From positions 1,798,001 through 1,862,000 of the forward strand of contig NZ_JAGIOP010000002.1 of NCBI RefSeq assembly GCF_017876775.1: a DNA stretch of 64,000 nt, read 5' to 3'. The translations under genes and the position numbers were made by a program. Below are positions 24,397-38,197 of the stretch, one piece after another; the stretch's first letter is position 1, and every line of letters starts with the position of its first letter. This DNA comes from Mycolicibacterium lutetiense. Its GTDB lineage: Bacteria; Actinomycetota; Actinomycetes; Mycobacteriales; Mycobacteriaceae. The notes beneath the pieces were generated by a model that was not told where the DNA came from, searched no databases, and was given only the letters and a program-made list of their open reading frames with translations.

Positions 24397-25203
24397 ATGG
24401 ATATCGAGGGCAGCGTCGCGATCGTCACCGGCGGCGGTTCGGGGATCGGCCGGGCCTTGGCCGAGGGGTTGGCCCGGGCCGGGGCCCGCGTGGTGATCGG
24501 TGATCTGAACACGGCCGCCCGCACGGCCGAGCACATCCGCGGCACCGGCGGTGCGGCCGTCGGGATGCGGGCCGACGCAGGCGATTCCACCGATATCGCC
24601 GCGCTGATCACCCTCGCGGAGAACCGCTACGGACCGGTCGACATCTATGTCGCCAACGCCGGGATCATCGGGGCGCCGGGTCTCGGCACCGACGAGAGCT
24701 GGGATTCGATTATCGACATCAACCTGCGCTCCCACGTCCGAGCGGCGCAGGTGCTTGTCCCGCAATGGCAGTCGCGCGGCGGCGGGTACTTCGTGTCGGT
24801 CGCCTCAGCAGCCGGCCTGCTATCCCAGATCGGGGCGGCCGGATATGCCGTCACCAAGCACGCGGCGGTCGGATTCGCCGAATGGCTGGCGATCACGTAC
24901 GGCGATGACGGCATCGGGGTCAGCTGTGTATGCCCGTTGGGGGTGGACACCCCGCTACTCGACGCGGTGCGGGCGTCGGCGGATCCGGATTCCGCGGCCG
25001 GCGCCGCGTCGATTGTGCAGTCCGGTGCGGTGATCAGTGCCCAGGATGTCGCGGCAGCCACGGTCGAGGCAGTGCAGTCGGACCGTTTTCTCGTGCTACC
25101 CCACCTTCAGGTGCTCGACATGTACCGCCGCAAGGGGTCCGACTACGACCGGTGGATCGCGGGGATGCGCCGCTACCAGCGGTCACTGCGCGCCGGCCGA
25201 TGA
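24397..25203 (+). CDS. Short-chain dehydrogenase/reductase
   Basis: 268-residue classical SDR. TGGGSGIG cofactor loop near residues 12-19, NAG motif (VANAGIIG), catalytic Ser in VASAAG, and YAVTKHA with Tyr and Lys. DLNTAAR after strand 2 suggests NAD(H). It starts 9 bp after pcd and is probably co-transcribed. The substrate is unknown. Its 3' end overlaps the lipase-maturation-factor gene by 21 bp. Confidence 0.85.
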   Translation: MDIEGSVAIVTGGGSGIGRALAEGLARAGARVVIGDLNTAARTAEHIRGTGGAAVGMRADAGDSTDIAALITLAENRYGPVDIYVANAGIIGAPGLGTDESWDSIIDINLRSHVRAAQVLVPQWQSRGGGYFVSVASAAGLLSQIGAAGYAVTKHAAVGFAEWLAITYGDDGIGVSCVCPLGVDTPLLDAVRASADPDSAAGAASIVQSGAVISAQDVAAATVEAVQSDRFLVLPHLQVLDMYRRKGSDYDRWIAGMRRYQRSLRAGR

Positions 25204-26634
25204 GCGCCCGGCCGACGGAAGCGATTGCGGTGGGACGTACACGCCCAGTGAGATTCGGTGCCACCAGACGTGATCGCGGCGCAGTTCCGTCCAGGTGCTG
25301 AACTCGTACCGGTACAGCCGGGCGCGCACATATCGGGGCGCCTCGTCGGGGAATGGATTGCAACGCAGTAGCTTCAGCGCATCTCGGTCGTTCTCCAGAA
25401 GCCGGGTCAGCAGCATGCGCAGCCAGCCCTGGGCATACGCCGGCGATATGGCCGCGAACCACATCAGCCAGTCCAGCCGCAGGTGATACGGCGCGAACTG
25501 GCGCGGCCGCCGGCGGACATCGCCGGGCTTGCCCTTGAACTCGTATTCCTTCCACACGGTGTGCTCGCCCAGGCTGGTGTCCGAGGTTCCCTCCAAGACC
25601 ACCTCGTCACGGGTGCGACCGACGGTGCCGAAGGCACCGTAGGAATTCACCAGGTGATACCGGTTGTAGGACGCGTTCATCCGCTGCCGTTTGGAGATGA
25701 GGTTGCGCAGCGGCCAGTAACTCAGGCAGGCCACCGCTACCGCGAATCCGACCACCACGACGGCGAACCACACTGGGGTCTGACCGAATTGGTGTTCGGA
25801 CAACGGAAGCAGCACCGCAGCGCTGGAATCCGATACTGCGCTGAACGCCAGGACGATGGTGATCCAGTTGAGCCAGGCGAAGTTGCCCGATGCGACCAGC
25901 CACAGCTGGGTGATGATGACGACGAATGCCGCCCCACTGGCCACCGGCTGCGGGGCGAACAGCGCAAACGGCACGACGAGTTGGGCGAAGTGGTTGCCCG
26001 CCACCTCGATTCGATGCAGCGGTTTGGGCAGGTGGTGGAAGAACCAGCTCAGCGGGCCGGGCATCGGTTGGGTCTCGTGGTGGTAGTAGAGACAGGTCAG
26101 GTTGCGCCAGCACCGGTCGCCGCGCAGTTTGATCAGCCCCGCGCCGAACTCGACGCGGAACAGCAGCCAGCGGGCCAGCCACAGCACCAGTAGTGGAGGG
26201 GCCACGTCGTCGTTGCCCAGGAAAGTGACCAGGAACCCGGCCTCCAGCAGCAGGGATTCCCACCCGAACGAATACCACGCCTGGCCCACGTTGACGATCG
26301 ACAGGTACAGCACCCACACGAGCAGCCAGATCAGCATCGCGGCCCACAGCGGCACCACGTCGCCGAAGCCGGCGAGCAGGGCCGCGGAGAGCACCGCCCC
26401 GGCTACGCACACTGCGACGAAGAAGCGGTCCGAATAGTGCAGCTGAAACACACTGGGGGCGCTGCGGAATGAGTTGACGGCCAGGAACCGGGTTATCGGC
26501 AGCAGGCCCCGTTCACCGAGGAGCCCGCGGAACTGCCGGGCCGCCACGATGAACGCGATCAGGTAGATCGCGGCGGTCCCCCGCTGCAACACCTGTCGGG
26601 CCAACCAATATTCGTCTGCGTTGAACCATTCCAT
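25183..26634 (-). CDS. Lipase maturation factor family membrane protein
   Basis: 483 residues with at least seven predicted membrane helices in the first 300 residues, then a large soluble domain. Family marks: GLLPITRF near the N terminus, FGWESLLLEAGFL, VEFGAGLIKLRGDRCWRNLTCLYYHHETQPMP (split here only for reading: GAGLIKLRGD is the key stretch), and PRQFAPYHLRLDWLMWF in the C domain. In animals LMF1 folds lipases in the ER; the bacterial role is unknown. It is convergent with the SDR. Confidence 0.85.
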   Translation of the reverse strand: MEWFNADEYWLARQVLQRGTAAIYLIAFIVAARQFRGLLGERGLLPITRFLAVNSFRSAPSVFQLHYSDRFFVAVCVAGAVLSAALLAGFGDVVPLWAAMLIWLLVWVLYLSIVNVGQAWYSFGWESLLLEAGFLVTFLGNDDVAPPLLVLWLARWLLFRVEFGAGLIKLRGDRCWRNLTCLYYHHETQPMPGPLSWFFHHLPKPLHRIEVAGNHFAQLVVPFALFAPQPVASGAAFVVIITQLWLVASGNFAWLNWITIVLAFSAVSDSSAAVLLPLSEHQFGQTPVWFAVVVVGFAVAVACLSYWPLRNLISKRQRMNASYNRYHLVNSYGAFGTVGRTRDEVVLEGTSDTSLGEHTVWKEYEFKGKPGDVRRRPRQFAPYHLRLDWLMWFAAISPAYAQGWLRMLLTRLLENDRDALKLLRCNPFPDEAPRYVRARLYRYEFSTWTELRRDHVWWHRISLGVYVPPQSLPSAGRSSAGAQ

Positions 26635-26713
26635 GCGCGGACCTGCCGACGTTGCGGGTCTGTCCTCAAAAACGGTACCCCGAATCGGCGCATTTCATGC
26701 GCGGTACGGACGG

Positions 26714-28105
26714 CTATCGTCGCCGCAACCCGAGCTGGAAGCCGGACGGCATCACGGTCAGACGCTCCTGTACCTGCAACCGGTAGTCCGGATCGGCGAT
26801 CAGATCGTAGCGTCGGATCAGCACCGCCAACATCAACACGGCTTCGTGTAGAGCGAACTGTCTTCCGATACAGGATCTTTCGCCGGTACCGAACGGCTTG
26901 TACAGGCCGCCGGGGCGGGTCCGCATCTGCTCCGGGGTGAACCGGTCTGGGTCGAATACCTCTGGGTCGCTCCCCCACCTCGGGTCGCGGTGCAGGGTTG
27001 AGGTCAGCGCCAGCGCCCAGTCGCCCTTGCGCATCGGGTGGATTCCGGCGAGCACGGTGTCCTCGCGGGCGGCGCGGTAGTAGGCCGGCACCGTCGGCTG
27101 CAACCGCAGCGACTCGTCGAGAACCCGCCGGAGATACCGCAGTTTGGCGACCTTCTCGAACTCGGGCCGCCGCTCGTCGCCCCACACCTCCTCGACCTCA
27201 TCGCGGGCACGGGCAAACACCTCCGGGTGTTGCGACAGGAAGTACAGCGCGAATGACAATGCACCGGAAGTGGTTTCATGTCCGGCGATCAGAAAGTTGA
27301 TCAGCTGATAGCGGATGTTGGCGGCATCGAGGTCGGACTCCAGCATGATCTGCAGCAGGTCGTCATGGCCGCTCGATCCCTGTGCCCGTCGCGCCGAGAC
27401 GATATCGTCGGCCAGCCCGTGCAGATAGCGCGCGTCGCGGCGGAGCCGGCGCTCGTAGCTCCGGAAGAAGAAGGCGGGCAGGAAAGTTTCACGCATCACG
27501 CCGAAGCGGTCGGCGCCCCGGAGCGCCGACACCATGTGCGCGACGAACGGGTGCACCGTGTCGCTCTGGAAACACCGGAACGAGTACCCGGCCGTGCAAC
27601 GCCCGATGGTCTCCAAGGTGACCCGGGTGGTGTCGGCCGAGACATCGACGGTGTCACCCCGATCGGCTTTCCGGTCCCAATCACCGGCCAGCTCATCGGC
27701 GACGTCGAACATCACCGCGTGGTAGCGACGCATCGCGGCCTGACTGAACGCGGGCATCAGAAGCTGATGGGCCAGATGCCAGTTTGGTTCGTCGTTGTAC
27801 GCGGTGAACAGCCCGTCGCCGGCCACGATCCGCAGGGCCTCGATATCGGGGCCCACGTGCTTGCAGAAGCGGGTTTCGTCGTTGAGATCATTGACCGCGT
27901 CGGCGCCGGTGACCACCACGTAGCGCGCACCCAGGAAACGGAATTCGCAGATCGGCCCGAGCTCGGCCATGCCCAGCGCGTTCTGCATCGAGGAGTCGGG
28001 CTGCAGGCCGAAGACGTCACCGAGCAGGGGCACGCGTCGCGGCGGGTGGGGCAGTTTCGGATACTTGGCACCTTCAGGTGAGGTCCGCGCGCCCACGACG
28101 GTCAT
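26714..28105 (-). CDS. Cytochrome P450 (CYP102-like class)
   Basis: 463-residue haem monooxygenase. I-helix AGHETTSG, ESLR as the E-x-x-R pair, PERF-like DPDRFTPEQM, and haem loop FGTGERSCIGRQFAL with the Cys ligand. The overall look is that of the P450 part of fatty-acid hydroxylases (CYP102-like), but no fused reductase is present, so it needs separate redox partners. ATG 28105 is divergent from a TetR gene across a 64-bp gap holding a palindrome, so that regulator probably controls it. Confidence 0.87.
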   Translation of the reverse strand: MTVVGARTSPEGAKYPKLPHPPRRVPLLGDVFGLQPDSSMQNALGMAELGPICEFRFLGARYVVVTGADAVNDLNDETRFCKHVGPDIEALRIVAGDGLFTAYNDEPNWHLAHQLLMPAFSQAAMRRYHAVMFDVADELAGDWDRKADRGDTVDVSADTTRVTLETIGRCTAGYSFRCFQSDTVHPFVAHMVSALRGADRFGVMRETFLPAFFFRSYERRLRRDARYLHGLADDIVSARRAQGSSGHDDLLQIMLESDLDAANIRYQLINFLIAGHETTSGALSFALYFLSQHPEVFARARDEVEEVWGDERRPEFEKVAKLRYLRRVLDESLRLQPTVPAYYRAAREDTVLAGIHPMRKGDWALALTSTLHRDPRWGSDPEVFDPDRFTPEQMRTRPGGLYKPFGTGERSCIGRQFALHEAVLMLAVLIRRYDLIADPDYRLQVQERLTVMPSGFQLGLRRR

Positions 28106-28121
28106 GACACCAAGATCCCGC

Positions 28122-28141
28122 CTTGTTATACATGTGTCAAG
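28122..28141. promoter_or_regulatory. Candidate TetR operator/promoter between P450 and TetR genes
   Basis: CTTGTTATACATGTGTCAAG, an imperfect palindrome around ACATGT with CTTG/CAAG ends. Its minus strand contains TATAAC, a -10-like box about 20 nt before the P450 start, so a bound repressor would cover the promoter. Confidence 0.5.
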
Positions 28142-28169
28142 TAAGATCCTTTCGCGTTAGGCTCCACAC

Positions 28170-28823
28170 GTGGGTGCCGAGTCGAGACGCCGACTGTCCC
28201 CCGCCGACAGACGCAACGAGCTGTTGGCGCTGGGAGCCGAGGTGTTCGGCCAGCGACCGTACGACGAGGTCCGCATCGACGAAGTCGCCGAGCGTGCCGG
28301 GGTGTCGCGCGCCCTGATGTATCACTACTTCCCCGACAAGCGGGCCTTCTTCGCCGCTGTGGTCCGGGCGGAGGGCGAGAGACTGTTCGAGGCCACCAGC
28401 ACGGCCGGAGAGCCAGGTCAAAGCCTTTTCGACCAGCTGCGCGCCGGAGTTCTGGCCTACCTGCGCTACGACGAGGAACATCCGCACGGCGCCTGGGCTG
28501 CCTACCTGGGTCTGGGCCGTACCGACCCGGTACTGCGGGGCGAGGACGACGTCGACAACGACCGCCAGGCCGAACGGATCATGGGCCGGATCAGCGACGC
28601 GGTATCCGAGTCCCTGGATGCGAAGGTCGAGCGCGATCTGCGGGCCACCGTCTACGGCTGGCTGGCTCTGACCTTCGAGATGTGCCGGCAGCGGCTCAAG
28701 GACCCCTCGATCGACGCGGGTTTCGTCGCCGACAGTTGCGCCCATGCCCTGCTCGACGCCATCGGCCGGGTCCCGGGACTGCCGGCCGAACTGGCCTGCG
28801 CAGCTGCTCCCGAACACCGCTGA
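28170..28823 (+). CDS. TetR-family regulator
   Basis: 217 residues from GTG 28170. N-terminal HTH RIDEVAERAGVSRALMYHYF and a helical ligand domain. It matches the TetR gene (Rv3295) that precedes lhr in M. tuberculosis. It is divergent from the P450 and 36 bp before lhr. It probably represses the P450 and itself through the palindrome at 28122-28141 (inference). Confidence 0.88.
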   Translation: MGAESRRRLSPADRRNELLALGAEVFGQRPYDEVRIDEVAERAGVSRALMYHYFPDKRAFFAAVVRAEGERLFEATSTAGEPGQSLFDQLRAGVLAYLRYDEEHPHGAWAAYLGLGRTDPVLRGEDDVDNDRQAERIMGRISDAVSESLDAKVERDLRATVYGWLALTFEMCRQRLKDPSIDAGFVADSCAHALLDAIGRVPGLPAELACAAAPEHR

Positions 28824-28859
28824 AACCCGCTTGTCGGTGCGTCGCGGCAAGATGGCTAG

Positions 28860-33380
<4,521 letters not shown>

Positions 33381-33391
33381 GTGCAAACGCC

Positions 33392-34144
33392 ATGCCCGAA
33401 GGTGACACCGTCTTCCATACCGCAACAGCGCTGCGCGACGCGCTGGCGGGTAAGACGTTGTCCCGCTGCGATATCAGGGTGCCCCGCTACGCCACGGTGG
33501 ATCTGGCCGGGCAGGTGGTCGATGACGTTCTCAGCCGAGGCAAGCACTTGTTCATCCGGGTGGGTCCGGCCAGCATCCACGCCCATCTCAAGATGGAGGG
33601 CAGTTGGCGCATCGGGTGGTCCAAAGTCGCAGCGCACCGGATCCGCATCGTGCTGGAGACCGCCGACAGTCGGGCCATCGGGATCGACCTCGGCGTGCTG
33701 GAAGTGCTGGACCGCGACACCGACATGGCGGCAGTCGAGCATCTGGGCCCGGACCTGCTCGGCCCGGACTGGGAACCCCGCACCGCGGCAGCCAATCTCA
33801 CCGCCGATCCGGACCGACCCCTGGCGCCGGCGCTGCTCGATCAGCGGGTCATGGCCGGCATCGGCAATGTGTACTGCAACGAACTGTGTTTCGTGTTCGG
33901 TCGGCTGCCCACCTCTCCGGTGAGCTCACTGACCGATCCCCTGCGCGTCGCGCAACGTGCCCGGGACATGCTGTGGCTCAACCGGTCCCGCGGGAATCGC
34001 ACCACCACCGGCGATACCCGGCATGGACGGCAACTGTGGGTGTACGGCCGCGCCGGTGAGCCCTGCCGCCGCTGCGGGGCACTGATCGAGACCGACGCCG
34101 GCGGTGAACGGGTGGCCTATTGGTGCCCGGCGTGCCAGACCTAA
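33392..34144 (+). CDS. nei2: Endonuclease VIII-type DNA glycosylase
   Basis: 250-residue Fpg/Nei-family glycosylase/AP lyase that removes oxidised pyrimidines. The catalytic N terminus PEGDT (Pro2, Glu3) is intact, [19 protein letters not shown] is the helix-two-turn-helix, and [20 protein letters not shown] followed by CPAC is the zinc finger. Matches Rv3297. Expressed with lhr. Confidence 0.93.
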   Translation: MPEGDTVFHTATALRDALAGKTLSRCDIRVPRYATVDLAGQVVDDVLSRGKHLFIRVGPASIHAHLKMEGSWRIGWSKVAAHRIRIVLETADSRAIGIDLGVLEVLDRDTDMAAVEHLGPDLLGPDWEPRTAAANLTADPDRPLAPALLDQRVMAGIGNVYCNELCFVFGRLPTSPVSSLTDPLRVAQRARDMLWLNRSRGNRTTTGDTRHGRQLWVYGRAGEPCRRCGALIETDAGGERVAYWCPACQT

Positions 34145-34200
34145 TCCTTTTTGTGCGGCAATGATGGTGAATGAGGCACGCCGTCACGCCAGTGGTCCCG

Positions 34201-35040
34201 CTACGGCGTGCGCGGCACGCCGGCAACTCGTGCAATTACGCGATCACGCAGTGCTGCAGGAATACTCCTCATGATCGACACCTGAAGCTTGCTTCCGAGT
34301 CCGACCAGGTATCGAGCTCGGGGCCGACGCGCGGTGAGCGCCTCCTCGACCACCGCGACCACGTTGGAAGTCGGCACCGCCATCTTCTTCGACATCGGGA
34401 TGAACTTTTTCATCCCGGCAATGTGCTTGTCGTACAAGGCGCGATACTCTGCCGACATCGAGGTTTCCAGCTCCACCACCATGTCGTCGGCGGTGCGCCA
34501 CATGTCGGTGTCGGTCTGCGCCGGCTCCACCACAGCCACCCGCACGCCCCACGGTCGCACCTCGATCCGGAGCGCGTCGGCAGCTGCTTCCAAGGCGAAT
34601 TTGGACGCCGCGTAGGCCCCGAGTAACGGCGAGGATAGTTGCCCGTTCACGCTGGAGATGAAGATCGCACGGCCACGGGAGGCCCGCAACTTCGGCAGTA
34701 CCGCCCGGGTCACCGCAAATTGGCCGATCACGTTGACGTCCAACTGTTTGCGCCAGTCCTCGGGGCTGAGCGTCTCGATCGGACCGGCCACCACGATGCC
34801 CGCGTTGTTCACCACCGCGTCGAGCCGCTGCGGGAGCGCAGCAGGCAAAGCCGCGAGATGGTCCGCATTGGTGACGTCGAGAATCACCGAGGAGATGCGT
34901 TGTGGGTTGAGCCCCGTCACCGCGGCACCGTCGGACTCCGATCTGACTCCCGCGATGACATCCCACCCACTAGCGGCCAGGTGCTCGACCATGGCCTTGC
35001 CGATTCCGCGGGCGGCTCCGGTGACAAGAACTGAAGGCAT
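34201..35040 (-). CDS. Short-chain dehydrogenase/reductase
   Basis: 279-residue SDR. TGAARGIG loop near the N terminus (MPSVLVTGAARGIGKA), NNAG, Ser in ISSVNG, and YAASKFA. VRSESDG after strand 2 suggests NADP(H). The C-terminal extension (RARYLVGLGSKLQVSI) is typical of SDRs acting on bulky or membrane-bound lipids, but the substrate is unknown. It stands alone between nei2 and the desaturase operon. Confidence 0.82.
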   Translation of the reverse strand: MPSVLVTGAARGIGKAMVEHLAASGWDVIAGVRSESDGAAVTGLNPQRISSVILDVTNADHLAALPAALPQRLDAVVNNAGIVVAGPIETLSPEDWRKQLDVNVIGQFAVTRAVLPKLRASRGRAIFISSVNGQLSSPLLGAYAASKFALEAAADALRIEVRPWGVRVAVVEPAQTDTDMWRTADDMVVELETSMSAEYRALYDKHIAGMKKFIPMSKKMAVPTSNVVAVVEEALTARRPRARYLVGLGSKLQVSIMRSIPAALRDRVIARVAGVPRTP

Positions 35041-35098
35041 GACGCCAGGGTACGTCCAGGTGACCCCGACTACCTGCTCGTTCCTGCGCTGCCGCCAC

Positions 35099-36250
35099 TC
35101 AGCAGTTGACGAGTTCGGGCTCGCAGGTCGGCTGCTTGGCAGGTGCGGTTTCTTCGACCGCGGGCTGCTTGGCAGCGGGCTCGGCCTCCTTGGGCTTTCC
35201 GCCCCACGGAAATGCCAGCCGCACGATCTTGCGCACCACCGACGCGAACTGCGTGTGGATCGGGCCCGAGTTGTAAGGCAGGCCGTAGCGCTGGCAGATC
35301 TCCTTCACCTCGCCGGAGATTTCCGCGTAGCGATGCGCCGGAATGTCCGGGAACAGGTGGTGTTCGATCTGGAAGGACAGGTTGCCGCTGAAGATGTGGA
35401 ACCACTTGCCGCCGGTCAGGTTTGCCGAGCCCAGCAGCTGGCGAAAGTACCACTGGCCGCGGCTCTCGCTCTTGGTCTCCTCGATGGTGAACTCGTGGGT
35501 GCCCTCGGGGAAGTGTCCGCAGAAGATGATGGTGTACGACCACACGTTGCGCATCAGGTTGGCGGTCATGTTGCCCGCAAACACAAATGGCGCGAACGGT
35601 CCGGCCAGCAGCGGGAAGGCGACGTAGTCCTTCACGGTCTGTTTGCGCACCTTGGCCCACATCTCGCGCAGCGTGTCCTTCTTGTCGCGCAGCTTGATCT
35701 CACCGGTGCGGATGCGCTCGGTCTCCAGTTCGTGCAGCGCAACGCCGTACTGGAAGAACACCATCAACAGGAATGCGTACAACGGGTTGCCCAGGTAGTA
35801 CGGGCTCCACTTCTGGTCCTCGCTCATCCGCAGGACCCCGTAGCCGATGTCGCGGTCCATGTCGACGATGTTGGTGTAGGTGTGGTGCATGTAGTTGTGG
35901 GAGTGCCGCCACTGATTCGACGGGCACGCCGAATCCCATTCGAAGTTCTGGCCGCGCAACGCCGGATCGCCCATCCAGTCGTACTGGCCGTGCATGACGT
36001 TGTGGCCGATCTCCATGTTGTCGAGGATCTTCGACAGTCCCAGCATCACGGTCCCGACCGGCCAGGCCGGCGGCAGGAACAGCAACGCACGGCCACCGAC
36101 CTCAAGCTTGCGCTGCAGCTTGATGATGTCGCGGATGTAGGTGGCGTCACGCTCACCGAGGTCGGCGAGGGCGCGTTCACGGATGGAGTCGAGTTCAGCA
36201 CCGAACGCGTCGGCCTGCTCGGGGGTCAGGGTGGCGGGGCGTTGAGTCAT
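35099..36250 (-). CDS. desA3: Acyl-CoA delta-9 desaturase (DesA3 type)
   Basis: 383-residue membrane fatty-acid desaturase with the three histidine boxes: GHNVMHG, HSHNYMHH and QIEHHLFP. Hydrophobic stretches around residues 50-75 and 205-225 form the membrane part. DesA3 (Rv3229c) turns stearoyl-CoA into oleoyl-CoA with electrons from its partner reductase. ATG 36250 follows AAAGGA. It is 38 bp after the reductase gene, so one operon. The C-terminal tail (about 350-383) is Lys/Pro/Ala-rich. Confidence 0.93.
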   Translation of the reverse strand: MTQRPATLTPEQADAFGAELDSIRERALADLGERDATYIRDIIKLQRKLEVGGRALLFLPPAWPVGTVMLGLSKILDNMEIGHNVMHGQYDWMGDPALRGQNFEWDSACPSNQWRHSHNYMHHTYTNIVDMDRDIGYGVLRMSEDQKWSPYYLGNPLYAFLLMVFFQYGVALHELETERIRTGEIKLRDKKDTLREMWAKVRKQTVKDYVAFPLLAGPFAPFVFAGNMTANLMRNVWSYTIIFCGHFPEGTHEFTIEETKSESRGQWYFRQLLGSANLTGGKWFHIFSGNLSFQIEHHLFPDIPAHRYAEISGEVKEICQRYGLPYNSGPIHTQFASVVRKIVRLAFPWGGKPKEAEPAAKQPAVEETAPAKQPTCEPELVNC

Positions 36251-36288
36251 GGTGTGTCCTTTGTTCGAAAAGGGCTGGGAGTGGGTGG

Positions 36289-37341
36289 CTAGAGGTCGAT
36301 CTGGACGTCGCCGCAGGGCGCCGTTACGCAGATTTCGATGTTTTCGTCAGGGTCCGTCGAGACCGCGCCGGTGATCAGGTTCTTCACCGGCCCGCTGATC
36401 TTCTTGCGGGTGCAGGTGTGGCAGATACCCATCCGGCAACCGCTCGTGGGGTTCAGCCCGGCGGCCTCGGCCTGCTCCAGGATCGACCGGCCATCGTCAA
36501 CTACTGCGACGGCACTTTCGGTGAAGGCGACGGTTCCGCCGGACACCTCGGTCGGTACGGCGATCACCGGTGGCACAAAGCTTTCCGACTGAGCACCGGG
36601 CAGCAGATCCTTGACCGCGGAGACCAGAGCCGGTGGGCCGCAGACGAACACCGCGTCGGGGTTCGGCATCGCGGCGGCCAGGTGGTCCGGACCGAAGTAC
36701 CCGGTGAGGTCGCCCCGGTTCGATCGGGTGTAGCTGTGCAGCACCGTCACACCAGGCGTCGCAGCCAACTCTGTCGCGTACGCGGCCTCTTCAGGGTTGC
36801 GGGCGTAGTGGATGAAGGCGACCTCACCGTCGAAGTTCTCCTCCCGCAGGGTGCGCAGCATGGAGAGCACCGGTGTGATGCCGCTGCCGCCGGAGACCAA
36901 CAGGATGCGGCGGGGCCGTTGCGTGGGAAGGACGAAGTCGCCGCCGACCGAGTCGAGGCCCAGGACCATGCCCGGCGCCGCGTTGCGGTACAGATGCTGC
37001 GAGACCAGACCGCCGTCGTGGCGGCCGATGGTCAACTCGATGACGGGGCTGCCTTCGGCGTTGGCCGGCGAGTAGCACCGGGTGCGACGGCGGCCGTCGA
37101 TCTCGACGGTGAGGTTGATGTGCTGGCCGGCTTTGAAACCCCGCCAGGCGTCGTTGGGCTGCAGGGTCAGGGTGACGCTGCGCGGTGTCTGCTTACGGAC
37201 GGCGACCACCTTGGCGCGGGCGTCGTTGACGGTCCAGGTGCGGTCGTAAACCTCGGTGTACCGGTCCACGCCGTGCGGGCCGGTGAGGATCCCAACCAGG
37301 GCGGAGCGCCGGATTCGGCGGCTCAAAGTTTCGGTGAACAT
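36289..37341 (-). CDS. Ferredoxin-NADP reductase-type electron donor for the desaturase
   Basis: 350 residues: FAD-binding barrel (RCYSPANAEGS), NAD(P) domain (LLVSGGSGITPVLSML) and a C-terminal plant-type [2Fe-2S] domain with CRMGICHTC and a later Cys (EICVTAPCG). Corresponds to Rv3230c, which supplies electrons to DesA3. It is the first gene of the operon with desA3. The intergenic region to the divergent repressor carries several GTGAAC/GTTCAC half-sites. Confidence 0.92.
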   Translation of the reverse strand: MFTETLSRRIRRSALVGILTGPHGVDRYTEVYDRTWTVNDARAKVVAVRKQTPRSVTLTLQPNDAWRGFKAGQHINLTVEIDGRRRTRCYSPANAEGSPVIELTIGRHDGGLVSQHLYRNAAPGMVLGLDSVGGDFVLPTQRPRRILLVSGGSGITPVLSMLRTLREENFDGEVAFIHYARNPEEAAYATELAATPGVTVLHSYTRSNRGDLTGYFGPDHLAAAMPNPDAVFVCGPPALVSAVKDLLPGAQSESFVPPVIAVPTEVSGGTVAFTESAVAVVDDGRSILEQAEAAGLNPTSGCRMGICHTCTRKKISGPVKNLITGAVSTDPDENIEICVTAPCGDVQIDL

Positions 37342-37486
37342 ATGTACACAATGAGGCCGCCCGAGCGTTCACGTCAAGGGTTAAGCCGCAGGTTGTTGTG
37401 CGGATCACGTGGTGAACAAATGTGCCTATATGTCATACACAAGCGTTCCGATCAGGCGTTCGACGTCCCTGTGCTAACTTTTTTCG
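37342..37486. promoter_or_regulatory. Divergent control region of desaturase operon and FabR-like regulator
   Basis: Holds GTTCAC (37367-37372) and GTGAAC (37412-37417), plus GTGAAC at the regulator start codon (37487-37492). Such half-sites resemble those in FabR/DesT operators. The exact operator is not decided by sequence alone. Confidence 0.45.
37475..37480 (+). promoter_or_regulatory. -10 box of the FabR-like regulator gene
   Basis: TAACTT, 6 nt before GTG 37487, consistent with a leaderless transcript. Confidence 0.55.
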
Positions 37487-38167
37487 GTGAACAGTCGTAG
37501 CCCCAGTTCACGAGACCGGCGGTCGAGCCGCTCGTCAAGCTCCCGCTCCAAGGACAATCTGTCTCGCGAGGAGCGCAAGGAAGCCACCCGCCGCGCGATC
37601 ATCACGGCTGCCCTGAAGTTGCTCGAAGAGGACAGTTTCAGCGCACTCAGCCTGCGTGAGGTCACCCGAGAGGCCGGCATCGTGCCTGCCGCCTTCTACC
37701 GGCACTTCGAAACCATGGATGCGCTCGGTCTGGTGCTGATCGACGAGTCCTTCCGCGCCCTGCGGGAGATGCTCCGCGGTGGTCGCGCCGGTCAGCTCGA
37801 CCCGAAGCGCATCATCGAGTCCTCGGTCGACATCCTGTTCAACAGTGTCAGCGAACGGCCCGAGCACTGGCGCTTCATCAGTCGCGAACGCAACACCGGG
37901 GTCACCGTCGTGCGCTATGCGATCCGCACGGAAATCCGGTTGATCACCTCAGAACTGGCCATCGACCTGTCCCGGCTACCCGGTTTGACCACGTGGAGCA
38001 GCGAGGATCTCAATATTCTGTCCGGGCTGTTCGTCAACTCGATGATGGTCACGGCGGAATCCATCGAGGATGCCAACGACGCGAAGGCGCTGGAGGACAT
38101 CAAACAGACCGCACGCAAGCAACTCCGCATGATCGTGGTCGGCGTCGCGGGCTGGCGTAGCGACTGA
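37487..38167 (+). CDS. FabR/DesT-like TetR repressor of unsaturated fatty-acid synthesis
   Basis: 226 residues from GTG 37487. After a Ser/Arg-rich N-terminal tail (about 25 residues) comes the HTH SLREVTREAGIVPAAFYRHF, then the FabR-like ligand domain with ERPEHWRFISRERNTG and LRMIVVGVAGW. FabR and DesT sense acyl-CoA saturation and repress desaturase genes. The divergent desaturase operon is the obvious target. The stop codon is 9 bp from IS110 copy 1. Confidence 0.88.
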   Translation: MNSRSPSSRDRRSSRSSSSRSKDNLSREERKEATRRAIITAALKLLEEDSFSALSLREVTREAGIVPAAFYRHFETMDALGLVLIDESFRALREMLRGGRAGQLDPKRIIESSVDILFNSVSERPEHWRFISRERNTGVTVVRYAIRTEIRLITSELAIDLSRLPGLTTWSSEDLNILSGLFVNSMMVTAESIEDANDAKALEDIKQTARKQLRMIVVGVAGWRSD

Positions 38168-38197
38168 CTCGGCTAGACATCCCAGGACCGTAAGTTG

